Assembly: GCF_018919385.1 (NCBI RefSeq)
Contig: NZ_JAHLMF010000019.1
Span: forward strand, 1 to 58,916
From: Geomonas diazotrophica
GTDB lineage: Bacteria; Desulfobacterota; Desulfuromonadia; Geobacterales; Geobacteraceae
DNA: 58,916 nucleotides
Direction of reading: 5' to 3'
The stretch's first letter is position 1. Each line of letters opens with the position of its first letter. A program made the translations under genes and the position numbers. Shown here piece after piece: positions 26,573-34,101 of this stretch. The notes under the pieces are model-generated. The model was not told the DNA's origin. It searched no databases and worked only from the letters and a program-made list of their open reading frames with translations.

Positions 26573-27223
26573 TTACGGCAGGCCGAGCAGGTGCTTCAAC
26601 CTCCCCGACGACGAGGTGAGCAGGGCCAGGTGCACCCGGTCCCCATGCTGGAACAGGGTCCCCGGGGTTGGGATGAGCGTCCTCCCTTCCCTGGTGACGG
26701 CGACGACCAGGATCTCCCCCACGAGGGCCAGTTCCCGGACGCTGCGACCCGCCAGAAGCGGCGGCAGGTCGACCTGCACCAGCTCCACCTCCCCCCCTCC
26801 CAGGCTCTGCACCGGTTCGACCGGCGAGTAGCAGAGGAGCTCGACGATGCGGCTCACCCCCCAGGTGACGTGCGAGATGGTGGGGAGCCCCAGGCGCCGG
26901 TAGGCTTCGGCCTTCCCCGGGTCGTACAGGCGCGCCACCACCCGGGGGACCTTGAACAAGAGGCGCGCCGCCCGCGCGCTCACCACGTTCACCTCGTCGC
27001 TTGCCGTGAGCGCGGCCAGGGCGTCGGCCCTCTCGATCCCCGCACGCAGCAGCACCTCCCGGTCGAACCCCGCCCCGACGACCCTGGTCCCGTCGAAGGA
27101 GGGGGGCAGCCTCTCGAAGGCCGCCTCGTCGCGGTCCACCACCGCCACCTCGTCCCCGCGCCGGGAGAGCGCCTCGGCGAGCGCACCCCCCAGCCTGCCG
27201 CAGCCGATCACTATCATTTTCAT
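26573..27223 (-). CDS. Second RCK (TrkA-type) protein, 216 aa
   Basis: Start MKMIVIGCGRLGGALAEAL at 27223 (GGAGGTGCAAC upstream), overlapping the stop of the ATPase by four bases, so translation is coupled. RCK_N with G-C-G-R-L-G and D-R-D at the end of strand 2 (AVVDRDE), then ALTASDEVNVVSARAA; RCK_C about 135-210 (GRTLIPTPGTLFQHGDRVHL). Clearly paralogous to the next gene but much diverged, so the pair probably form a hetero-oligomeric ring equivalent to the two halves of TrkA. Confidence 0.88.
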   Translation of the reverse strand: MKMIVIGCGRLGGALAEALSRRGDEVAVVDRDEAAFERLPPSFDGTRVVGAGFDREVLLRAGIERADALAALTASDEVNVVSARAARLLFKVPRVVARLYDPGKAEAYRRLGLPTISHVTWGVSRIVELLCYSPVEPVQSLGGGEVELVQVDLPPLLAGRSVRELALVGEILVVAVTREGRTLIPTPGTLFQHGDRVHLALLTSSSGRLKHLLGLP

Positions 27224-30072
27224 GTTGCACCTCCAGGTGTCCCCTTGGCCGCACGCCTCGCCTCCCTGCTTCTTAGCCACCATTTGCGTCCCTCCTCGGC
27301 GAGGAAGAGGAGCAGGGGGTAACAGGCGATCACCCCCCAGAAGCGGGGGGGAAGCGCCGCCACCTCGAAGAGGCGCTGCAGCGGGGGAAGGTAGACCAGG
27401 GCAAGGCAGAATAGAAGCTGGAACGCGATCCCCGCCAGCAGGAAGCGGTTGCCGAACAGGCCGATGCGGAACACGGAGAACCGCTCGCTGCGACAGCAGT
27501 AGGCGTTCCCCGCCTGCGCCCCGATCACCCCGGCGAAGAACATGGTGCCGGCCAGCACGTAGACCCTGCCGTCGTGGGAGGCGAGGCGCTCATGGTAGGG
27601 GACGAGATCCAGACGCGGCAGGTGACTCAGATCGCTATAATCGTAGCTCCCGTACAGCAGGAAGAAGCCGGTGAAGCAGAACAGGGCCATCAGCGACCCG
27701 AGCCAGACGAGGGCCCGCAGCAGCAGCGCCCGGTTCACCAGCCTCTCGCTGCGAGGGCGCGGCGGCCGCTCCATGATCCCCGGCTCCGGGGGCTCCGTGC
27801 CGAGGGCGAGGGCCGGGAGGAGATCGGCCCCAAGGTCGATGGCGAGCACCTGCATCACGGTGAGGGCGAGGGGCACGTTGAGCGTGATCTGCAGGATGAA
27901 GGGCCAGGCCTCGACCATGTTGCTGGTGAAGATGTAGGTGACGAACTTCCTGATGTTGGAATAGACGGCCCGCCCTTCCTCGATGGTGTTGACGATGGAG
28001 GCGAAGTTGTCGTCGAGGAGGATCATGTCGGCCGCCTCCTTGGCGACGTCCGACCCGGAAAGTCCCATGGCGACGCCGATGTCCGCCTTCTTGAGGGCCG
28101 GGGCATCGTTGACACCGTCGCCGGTAACCGCCACGATCTCGCCCCTTTGCTGCAGCGCGCTCACCACGCGCAGCTTGTGCTCGGGGGAGACGCGGGCGAA
28201 GATCACCTCCCCGGCGAGGACCTGGTCCAGGGCGCCCTGGTCCATGGCGTCCAGCTCGACTCCGCTCACCAGCCGACAGGTTTCGTCCCGCCCGAGCACG
28301 CCGATGCGCCGAGCCACGCTCTCCGCGGTAAGGCCGTAGTCGCCGGTCACCATCACGACCCTGATCCCGGCGCTGTGGCACTTCTGCACCGCGCTGGCCA
28401 CCTCGGGGCGGGGAGGATCGTTCATGGCGACCAGCCCCAGCAGGGTGAGCTCCCTTTCCACGCTCTGCGCCGTGTAATCCGTGAGGTCCCCCGGCAGGCT
28501 CCGCTCGGCGACGGCCAGCACGCGGTACCCCTGGCGTGCGTAGGCATCCACCTGCCCGAGCACCTCCCGCAACAGGGGAGGCTCCAGGGGGAGCGTTGCC
28601 CCGTCCCGGGCCAACGAACTGCAAAGGGCCGCCACCTCGGCCGGCGCCCCCTTCACAAAGGCGGTCTCCCCCTCCCCCTCGCGGTGCACGCTGGTCATCC
28701 TCTTGCGCACGGAATCAAACGGAAGCTCGCGCAGCCGGGGGAGGAGCGCCCCCTGCGCCTCGGGATCGATCCCTCCCTTGCGGGCGGCGACGATGAGGGC
28801 CCCCTCGGTGGGATCGCCGATGATGCACCAGGGCTCCGACGCCTCCTTCGGCTCGACCAGGCGGGCGTCGCTGCAAAGGGCCGCGGCGGTGAGCAGGCGC
28901 TTGAGGCCTGCGGAGGGGGCGCCGCCCCCGCCGATCTCCCCCCGCGGGGCGTACCCCACCCCGGAGACCTCCTGCACCGCTGCGTCCACCCAGAGTTCCC
29001 GCACGGTCATCTCGTTCTGGGTCAGGGTCCCGGTCTTGTCGGTGCAGATCACGGTGCAGCAGCCAAGGGCCTCGACGGAGGAGAGCTTCTTCACCAGGGC
29101 ATTGCGCTTGGCCATGCGCTGCACGGCCATGGCCAGGGAAAGCGAGACCGTGGGGAGGAGCCCTTCCGGCACGAAAGCGACCACCATGCCGACCGCGAAG
29201 ATGAAGCAGGTGTGCAGCTCGCGCCCAAGCACCGCGACCGAGAGCACGAAGAAGAGCGTGCCGACGGCAAGCGCCAGCGCGGTGACCACGCGGGTCATCC
29301 GGTCGATCTCGACCTGCAGCGGCGAGGGGGTGTCCGAGGTCGTGGTGGCGAGGTGGGCGATGCGGCCGAACTCGGTGCTCATCCCGGTGGCGCATACCAC
29401 GGCGCTACCCGTCCCGGCGACGGCGGAGGTGCCGGCGAAGACCAGGTTGGGGAGTTCGGTGCGGGAAAGGGGCTGCCCGGTAATCGGGTCCGCGGTCTTC
29501 CTGGCGGGATGCGCCTCGCCCGAGAGGGTGGACTGGTCCACGCGCAGGTCCCACTCCTCGACCAGCCTCGCGTCGGCCGAGATGCGGTCCCCCTGGATCA
29601 CCCGCACCAGGTCCCCCGGGACCAGCTCCGCCGCCGGTATCTGGCGTTCCTCACCGTCACGCAGCACGTTCGCCTGGGCCGGCAGGAGTCTTTTCAACGC
29701 CTCCACCGCCTGCTCGGCGCGGTGCTCCTGCCAGAACGAGAATACCGCGTTGATGAAGATGACCGCCCAGATGGCAAAGGCGAGCTGCGGCATGCCGCCC
29801 AGGTAGGCCATGACGCCGCCCCCCCAAAGGAGCAGCGCCATCAGGTGGGTGAAATTGGAGAGAAGTTTCAGGTAGAGGGGTTTTGCCGCGGCGGCGCGGA
29901 TCGCGTTGGGGCCGTAGCGCACGAGCCTCGCCGCGGCCTCCTGCGAGGAGAGCCCGGCGGCGGAAGTGCCGAGGGCGGCGAAAAGCTCCGGCACCGCGAG
30001 CTCGTGCCAGGGGAGGTTGTCGGGGAGGTTGTCGGGGAGTTTTTCGGGAAGCTTGTCTTGAGCGCCGTTCAT
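27220..30072 (-). CDS. P2-type cation-transporting P-type ATPase, 950 aa
   Basis: An N-terminal cation ATPase domain (HELAVPELFAALGTS) follows a short K-L-P-x-N-L-P repeat (residues 7-20). Actuator motif TLSGE, the M4 motif FVPEGLLPTVSL, phosphorylation site at D345 in CTDKTGTLTQNE, TGDGVNDAPALKKADIGVAM in the hinge, and about ten TM helices including the C-terminal set. PEGLLPT resembles the Na+,K+-ATPase-like IIC group more than SERCA (P-E-G-L-P), so transport of Na+, K+ or H+ is more likely than Ca2+, by inference. The ATG at 30072 is used; a GTG six codons upstream is possible. First gene of an operon with two RCK proteins. Confidence 0.92.
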   Translation of the reverse strand: MNGAQDKLPEKLPDNLPDNLPWHELAVPELFAALGTSAAGLSSQEAAARLVRYGPNAIRAAAAKPLYLKLLSNFTHLMALLLWGGGVMAYLGGMPQLAFAIWAVIFINAVFSFWQEHRAEQAVEALKRLLPAQANVLRDGEERQIPAAELVPGDLVRVIQGDRISADARLVEEWDLRVDQSTLSGEAHPARKTADPITGQPLSRTELPNLVFAGTSAVAGTGSAVVCATGMSTEFGRIAHLATTTSDTPSPLQVEIDRMTRVVTALALAVGTLFFVLSVAVLGRELHTCFIFAVGMVVAFVPEGLLPTVSLSLAMAVQRMAKRNALVKKLSSVEALGCCTVICTDKTGTLTQNEMTVRELWVDAAVQEVSGVGYAPRGEIGGGGAPSAGLKRLLTAAALCSDARLVEPKEASEPWCIIGDPTEGALIVAARKGGIDPEAQGALLPRLRELPFDSVRKRMTSVHREGEGETAFVKGAPAEVAALCSSLARDGATLPLEPPLLREVLGQVDAYARQGYRVLAVAERSLPGDLTDYTAQSVERELTLLGLVAMNDPPRPEVASAVQKCHSAGIRVVMVTGDYGLTAESVARRIGVLGRDETCRLVSGVELDAMDQGALDQVLAGEVIFARVSPEHKLRVVSALQQRGEIVAVTGDGVNDAPALKKADIGVAMGLSGSDVAKEAADMILLDDNFASIVNTIEEGRAVYSNIRKFVTYIFTSNMVEAWPFILQITLNVPLALTVMQVLAIDLGADLLPALALGTEPPEPGIMERPPRPRSERLVNRALLLRALVWLGSLMALFCFTGFFLLYGSYDYSDLSHLPRLDLVPYHERLASHDGRVYVLAGTMFFAGVIGAQAGNAYCCRSERFSVFRIGLFGNRFLLAGIAFQLLFCLALVYLPPLQRLFEVAALPPRFWGVIACYPLLLFLAEEGRKWWLRSREARRAAKGTPGGAT

Positions 30073-30204
30073 CGTCACGCCCCGGCCCACCGCCGTTCCG
30101 GGGCCGAGATCACAGGGACATGTCAGAAAGAAAGCGGACGCTTCAACTGTAATGGCAATTAGAGGGGAGTCAAATGGGCTTTCATGTGAAAGGGGCGCCT
30201 CCTC

Positions 30205-31956
30205 TCAGGGCGCGGGGAGGGTAAAGCTGAACACCGATCCCTTCCCCTGCTCGCTCTCCACCCGCACCGTGCCGCCGTGGGCCTGCACGATGTGCTTCAC
30301 GATGGAAAGCCCGAGGCCGGTGCCGCCGTTGTCGCGGCTTCTCGCCTCGTCCACCCGGTAGAAGCGCTCGAAGAGGCGCGGCAGGTCCTTCTCCGGGATG
30401 CCGATGCCGCTGTCTCGCACCGAGATGCGCACCAGGTCCCCCTCGCGGGAGGCGGAAAGCTCCACCTTCCCTCCCGCCTCGCTGTACTTGATGGCGTTGT
30501 CGAGCAGGTTGATGAGGACCTGCTCCAGCCGGGCACGGTCGGCCTGCACCTGCAGCCCCTCCGCCACATCCGAGTAGCCCAGCGCCACCCCCTTTTCCTC
30601 GCCGCGCTGCGCCACGAGGAGCATGGCGTGCCGCGCCGCGTCCGCCACCGCGATCCGCTCGGGCTTAAGGGCCACCTCGCCGCTCTCCAGCTCCGAGAGG
30701 GCCAGTAGGTCGCGCACCAGGTCGGAGAGCCGCTCGGCGTGGTTCAGGATGATCTGCAGGAAGCGCTCCCCCCGCGCCGGGTCGCTGGCCAGGGCACCCG
30801 AGAGGAGGGTCTCGGCGTACCCCTTGATCACCGTGACCGGCGTTCTCAATTCGTGCGAGACGTTGGCGACGAAGTCGCGGCGGATCCGCTCCACGCGCTT
30901 CAGGGCGCTGATGTCATGGAAGACCGCCACCGCGCCCGCAAGCTCCCCCTCGTCGAGCAGCGGCACCCAGTGGACCAGGGTTTCCCTCCCGCCGGGAAGC
31001 GAGATCTCCTGGTGCCGCTCCCGCCGCTCGGAGAGGACCTCCCTGCAGGCGGCGTGCAGGTCCGGGTGCCGGCTGATCTCCAGCAGCGGCCTCCCCTGCA
31101 CCTGCTCCCCGGTGCCGAACAGGGCGCGAAAGGCAGGGTTCACCAGGGTGACCACCGCATCCGGGTCGGTCACCATCACCCCCTCCCCCATTCCCTCCAG
31201 GATGGCGTCCAGGCGCCCTTTCTCCGAGGAGATCTGTTCCAGTTGCTGCCTGATCCTGCCCGACATCTCGTTCATGACCCGCGCCAGTTCGCCCAACTCG
31301 TCGTTGCTGCTGATGGCGATCCGGGTGCCGAACTCGCCGCGCCCGATCCGGTTGGCGCCGGCGGCGAGCTTCGTGAGCTTGCGGGAGTTGATGTTGGAGA
31401 GGAAATAGGAGAAGAGCAGGGAGGCCAGCACCGCCACCGCCAGGGTTGCGCCGAGGCTCCTTCTCAGGCGCTCCTTGGCCAGCTCCAGCTCCGAGAGCGG
31501 CAGCGCCAGGCGGATCACCCCCTGGTCGCCGAAGGACGCGGCGACGTAGAGCATGTCGATGTGCAGGGTCGCCGAGTAGCGCACGGCGCTGCCGATCCCT
31601 TCCCGGAAGGCCGCCATCACCTCGGGGCGGTGCCCGTGGTTCTCCAGCCCGGACCACTGGCCGGGCTCGAGCCCGGAATCGGCCACCACGCGCCCGTCGC
31701 CGGCGATCACCGTGACGCGGGATCGGATCGCCTTGGCCAGCGACGTCGTCAGGGCCGGCGCATCGCGGTCGAGGTCGCGGATCTCCTTGAGCGCCATGAG
31801 CGAAGCGACCCGCGCCTGGTCCTGGAGGTGCTCCCGGGTGTCCTTGGTCATGGAGCGTTCCAGGCTCCCGGAGAGGTAGAGGTAGAGCCCCGCGCCCAGG
31901 AAAAACACGAGGGCCAGGTAGGACGCCATCAGCTTCCAGCGGAAGCCCCCTCTCAT
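30205..31956 (-). CDS. phoR: PhoR-type membrane histidine kinase, 583 aa
   Basis: TM1 (about 10-30), periplasmic domain (about 32-165), TM2 (about 167-190), HAMP (about 190-245, KLTKLAAGANRIGRGEFGTR), PAS (about 250-355), HisKA with H in FVANVSHELRTPVTVIKGY, HATPase (NLLDNAIKYSEAGGKVELSA, NGGTGLGLSIVKHIVQAHGG). The layout TM-HAMP-PAS-kinase with FVANVSHELRTPLT is that of PhoR/WalK. It overlaps the response-regulator gene by four bases. The periplasmic domain is much larger than in E. coli PhoR, so a signal other than Pst/PhoU phosphate status is possible; no pst or phoU gene is in the window. Confidence 0.9.
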   Translation of the reverse strand: MRGGFRWKLMASYLALVFFLGAGLYLYLSGSLERSMTKDTREHLQDQARVASLMALKEIRDLDRDAPALTTSLAKAIRSRVTVIAGDGRVVADSGLEPGQWSGLENHGHRPEVMAAFREGIGSAVRYSATLHIDMLYVAASFGDQGVIRLALPLSELELAKERLRRSLGATLAVAVLASLLFSYFLSNINSRKLTKLAAGANRIGRGEFGTRIAISSNDELGELARVMNEMSGRIRQQLEQISSEKGRLDAILEGMGEGVMVTDPDAVVTLVNPAFRALFGTGEQVQGRPLLEISRHPDLHAACREVLSERRERHQEISLPGGRETLVHWVPLLDEGELAGAVAVFHDISALKRVERIRRDFVANVSHELRTPVTVIKGYAETLLSGALASDPARGERFLQIILNHAERLSDLVRDLLALSELESGEVALKPERIAVADAARHAMLLVAQRGEEKGVALGYSDVAEGLQVQADRARLEQVLINLLDNAIKYSEAGGKVELSASREGDLVRISVRDSGIGIPEKDLPRLFERFYRVDEARSRDNGGTGLGLSIVKHIVQAHGGTVRVESEQGKGSVFSFTLPAP

Positions 31957-32633
31957 GCCTCCTCCAGCTTGTAGCCGAAGCCGCGCACGGTCTTGATCAT
32001 CTCGCCGGCCGCCCCGAGCTTGGTGCGCAGTCGGGTCATGTGGGTGTCGACGGTGCGGGTGTCTCCCAGGTAGTTGTAGCCCCAGACGTTCTGCAACAGG
32101 AGCTCCCGGCTCTGCACCCTCCCCAGCCGCTCGGCCAGGTTCATGAGGAGCTTGAACTCGGTGGAGGTGAGCTGCACCTCCTCGCCCGCGACCTCGACCC
32201 GGTGCCCCTCGGTATCGATGTGGAGCACGCCCAGCGTGAGCTGCGCCGACTTGGGGGCCTGCTCGCTGCTGCGGCGCAGCACGGCGCGCACCCTGAGCAT
32301 CAGCTCCCGGGTGGAAAAGGGCTTCACCACGTAGTCGTCGGCCCCCATCTCGAAACCGACCACCCGGTCGATCTCCTCCCCCTTCGCGGTGAGCATGATG
32401 ATGGGGATGGAGCCGGTCTGCTCCCCCCCCTTGAGCAGGCGGCAGACCTCGGTCCCCAGCATCCCCGGAAGCATCAGGTCGAGCAGGATCAGGTCGGGCC
32501 TGTGGCGGCGTGCCTCGTTGAGCCCGGAGTTCCCGTCCCCCGCGATCAGGCAGGTGTACCCCTCCTGTTCCAGGTGGAAGGCCACCAGTTCGGCCAGGTC
32601 CCTCTCGTCCTCTATCACCAGTACTGTCGGCAT
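31953..32633 (-). CDS. phoB: PhoB-type OmpR-family response regulator, 226 aa
   Basis: ATG at 32633 (MPTVLVIEDERDLAELVAFH), chosen because the receiver begins directly after it; a longer frame runs into the promoter. Acidic pair E-D at 8-9, phospho-acceptor in LILLDLMLPGMLG, Thr in IMLTAKGEE, Lys in VVKPFSTREL, then a winged helix (about 130-225: LTSTEFKLLMNLAERLG and VDTHMTRLRTKLG, recognition helix). Pairs with the kinase overlapping its 3' end. The P-type ATPase/RCK operon begins 133 bases past the kinase on the same strand and is a candidate target. Confidence 0.92.
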   Translation of the reverse strand: MPTVLVIEDERDLAELVAFHLEQEGYTCLIAGDGNSGLNEARRHRPDLILLDLMLPGMLGTEVCRLLKGGEQTGSIPIIMLTAKGEEIDRVVGFEMGADDYVVKPFSTRELMLRVRAVLRRSSEQAPKSAQLTLGVLHIDTEGHRVEVAGEEVQLTSTEFKLLMNLAERLGRVQSRELLLQNVWGYNYLGDTRTVDTHMTRLRTKLGAAGEMIKTVRGFGYKLEEA

Positions 32634-32680
32634 GCGTGGTTCCTCTCGCGGGCTCTCATGTGAATTGGCAGACAGCAGCA

Positions 32681-32708
32681 TATTTAACGACTCCGCACGG
32701 GATGTCAA
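32681..32708 (-). promoter_or_regulatory. Sigma-70 promoter of the phoB-phoR pair
   Basis: On the minus strand TTGACA (32703-32708), a 16-base spacer, TAAATA (32681-32686). Perfect -35, moderate -10. About 48 bases from the start codon. Confidence 0.65.
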
Positions 32709-32819
32709 CGATTATGCACCCATGGAGCGCGGAGGAAGCTGAGAAAGCCCCCTCGGGAGGGGCCGGGTCCCCCGCGTGGGATCCGGCGCCCGCGGTTAAA
32801 TTGGTGATTTTTAATTTTG

Positions 32820-32831
32820 CTCGGTTATACT
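32820..32831 (+). promoter_or_regulatory. Possible -10 region for the enolase/FAD operon
   Basis: TTATAC(T) lies in an AT-rich patch (32800-32835, TTGGTGATTTTTAATTTTGC upstream) that stands out from the surrounding GC-rich DNA. The -35 is weak (TTGGTG, 19-base spacing), so this is tentative. Confidence 0.4.
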
Positions 32832-32863
32832 GCACCAATGTGTTTTTCCGAGCGAGGCTGCCC

Positions 32864-32977
32864 ATGAGCCCGGAATCGTTCGGCATCGAGTACGCGGAGT
32901 ACGACTGGCGGCTCCAGGGAGAACCGCAGCGCCAGAGCCAACCGGCTCGCGGCACCGCCGCGGCGCAAGGAGCGTGA
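32864..32977 (+). CDS. Possible small protein, 37 aa
   Basis: A frame beginning MSPESFGIEYAEYDWRLQGE, with GAGG eight bases upstream and just after the AT-rich promoter patch, ends 17 bases before the enolase-family start. Its second half is Gln/Ala/Arg-rich low complexity. No family is recognised; it could be a leader peptide or chance. Confidence 0.3.
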   Translation: MSPESFGIEYAEYDWRLQGEPQRQSQPARGTAAAQGA

Positions 32978-32994
32978 GATCTGGAGGACCCGGC

Positions 32995-34083
32995 ATGAAA
33001 CAGGCGAGCGTGAAACGGATCGAGGTCAACTGCTATCGCATCCCCACCGAGGAGCGCGAATCCGACGGGACCTACCGCTGGGAGGATACCGTCCTGGTCG
33101 CGACCCACCTGTACTCCGGGGGGGAGAAGGGGTTCGGCTACAGTTACGCCTCCCCCGCGGTGGCCACCCTGATCAAGGACAAGCTGGCCGACCTGCTGCG
33201 CGGGCGCAACGCGCTGGACATCGCCGGCTGCTGGGTCGCCCTGACCGGGGCGCTGCGCAACCTGGGCCAGTCCGGCATCGGCATGCTGGCGGTCTCGGCA
33301 CTCGACGCCGCCCTCTGGGATTTGAAGGCCCGGCTCCTCGGGGTGCCGCTGGTCTCCCTCCTGGGGGAGGCGCGCGAGCGGGTGCCGGTCTACGGCAGCG
33401 GCGGCTTCACCTCGTATCCCGTCGACAAGCTGCAGCGGCAGCTATCGGGCTGGGTGGGACAGGGGATCTCCCGGGTCAAGATGAAGGTGGGGCGCGACGC
33501 CAAGGCGGACCCGGAACGGGTGAGGGCGGCCCGACAGGCGATCGGGGCGGAGGCGGAGCTCATGGTGGACGCCAACGGCGGCTACAGCCGCAAACAGGCC
33601 CTCGCCCTCGCCGCAGGCTTCGCCGCCGACGGGGTGACCTGGTTCGAGGAGCCGGTGCCGCACCGGGACCGGGAGGGGCTGCGCCTGGTGCGCGACCTGG
33701 CGCCGGAGGGGATGGAGATCTCGTCGGGGGAGTACGGCTTCGACCTCCGCTACTTCCTGGACATCCTGCGGGACGGCTGCGTCGACGTGCTCCAGGCCGA
33801 CGCCACCCGTTGCGGGGTGACCGGGTTCCTGGAGGCGGCCGCCCTCTGCAGCGCCTGGGGCCTCCCCATGTCGTCCCATTGCGCGCCGGCCCTGCACCTG
33901 CACCTTTGCTGCGCCGCGCCCCCCATTCGCCACCTGGAATACTTCCACGATCATGTCCGCATCGAGCGGATGCTTTTCGACGGGGTGATCGAGCCGTGGC
34001 ACGGCACGCTGGCGCCCGACCTGGAGCGGCCGGGCCACGGCCTCGCGCTCAGGGTGGCGGAGGCCGAGAGGTTCGAGATCTGA
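32995..34083 (+). CDS. Enolase-superfamily enzyme (mandelate racemase / muconate lactonizing type), 362 aa
   Basis: An N-terminal capping domain (about 1-125) and a TIM barrel (about 140-355). Catalytic set of the MR/MLE type: K-M-K in RVKMKVGRDA, first metal Asp in LMVDANGGY, second Glu in TWFEEPVPHRD, third Glu at SSGEYGF, and a His in PMSSHCAPALHLH. This suits an acid-sugar dehydratase or a racemase acting on a 2-hydroxy acid through an enediolate. Substrate not deducible. GGAGG precedes the ATG at 32995. The next gene, 18 bases on, is an FAD/Fe-S hydroxy-acid dehydrogenase, so the pair probably handles one hydroxy acid. Confidence 0.87.
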   Translation: MKQASVKRIEVNCYRIPTEERESDGTYRWEDTVLVATHLYSGGEKGFGYSYASPAVATLIKDKLADLLRGRNALDIAGCWVALTGALRNLGQSGIGMLAVSALDAALWDLKARLLGVPLVSLLGEARERVPVYGSGGFTSYPVDKLQRQLSGWVGQGISRVKMKVGRDAKADPERVRAARQAIGAEAELMVDANGGYSRKQALALAAGFAADGVTWFEEPVPHRDREGLRLVRDLAPEGMEISSGEYGFDLRYFLDILRDGCVDVLQADATRCGVTGFLEAAALCSAWGLPMSSHCAPALHLHLCCAAPPIRHLEYFHDHVRIERMLFDGVIEPWHGTLAPDLERPGHGLALRVAEAERFEI

Positions 34084-34101
34084 CGCCCCAGAGGAGGAGC
34101 G

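Noticed and set aside
27574..30162. An 862-codon plus-strand frame opposite the P-type ATPase
   Set aside because: Low-complexity His/Gly/Arg-rich translation with no motif; shadow of the ATPase gene.
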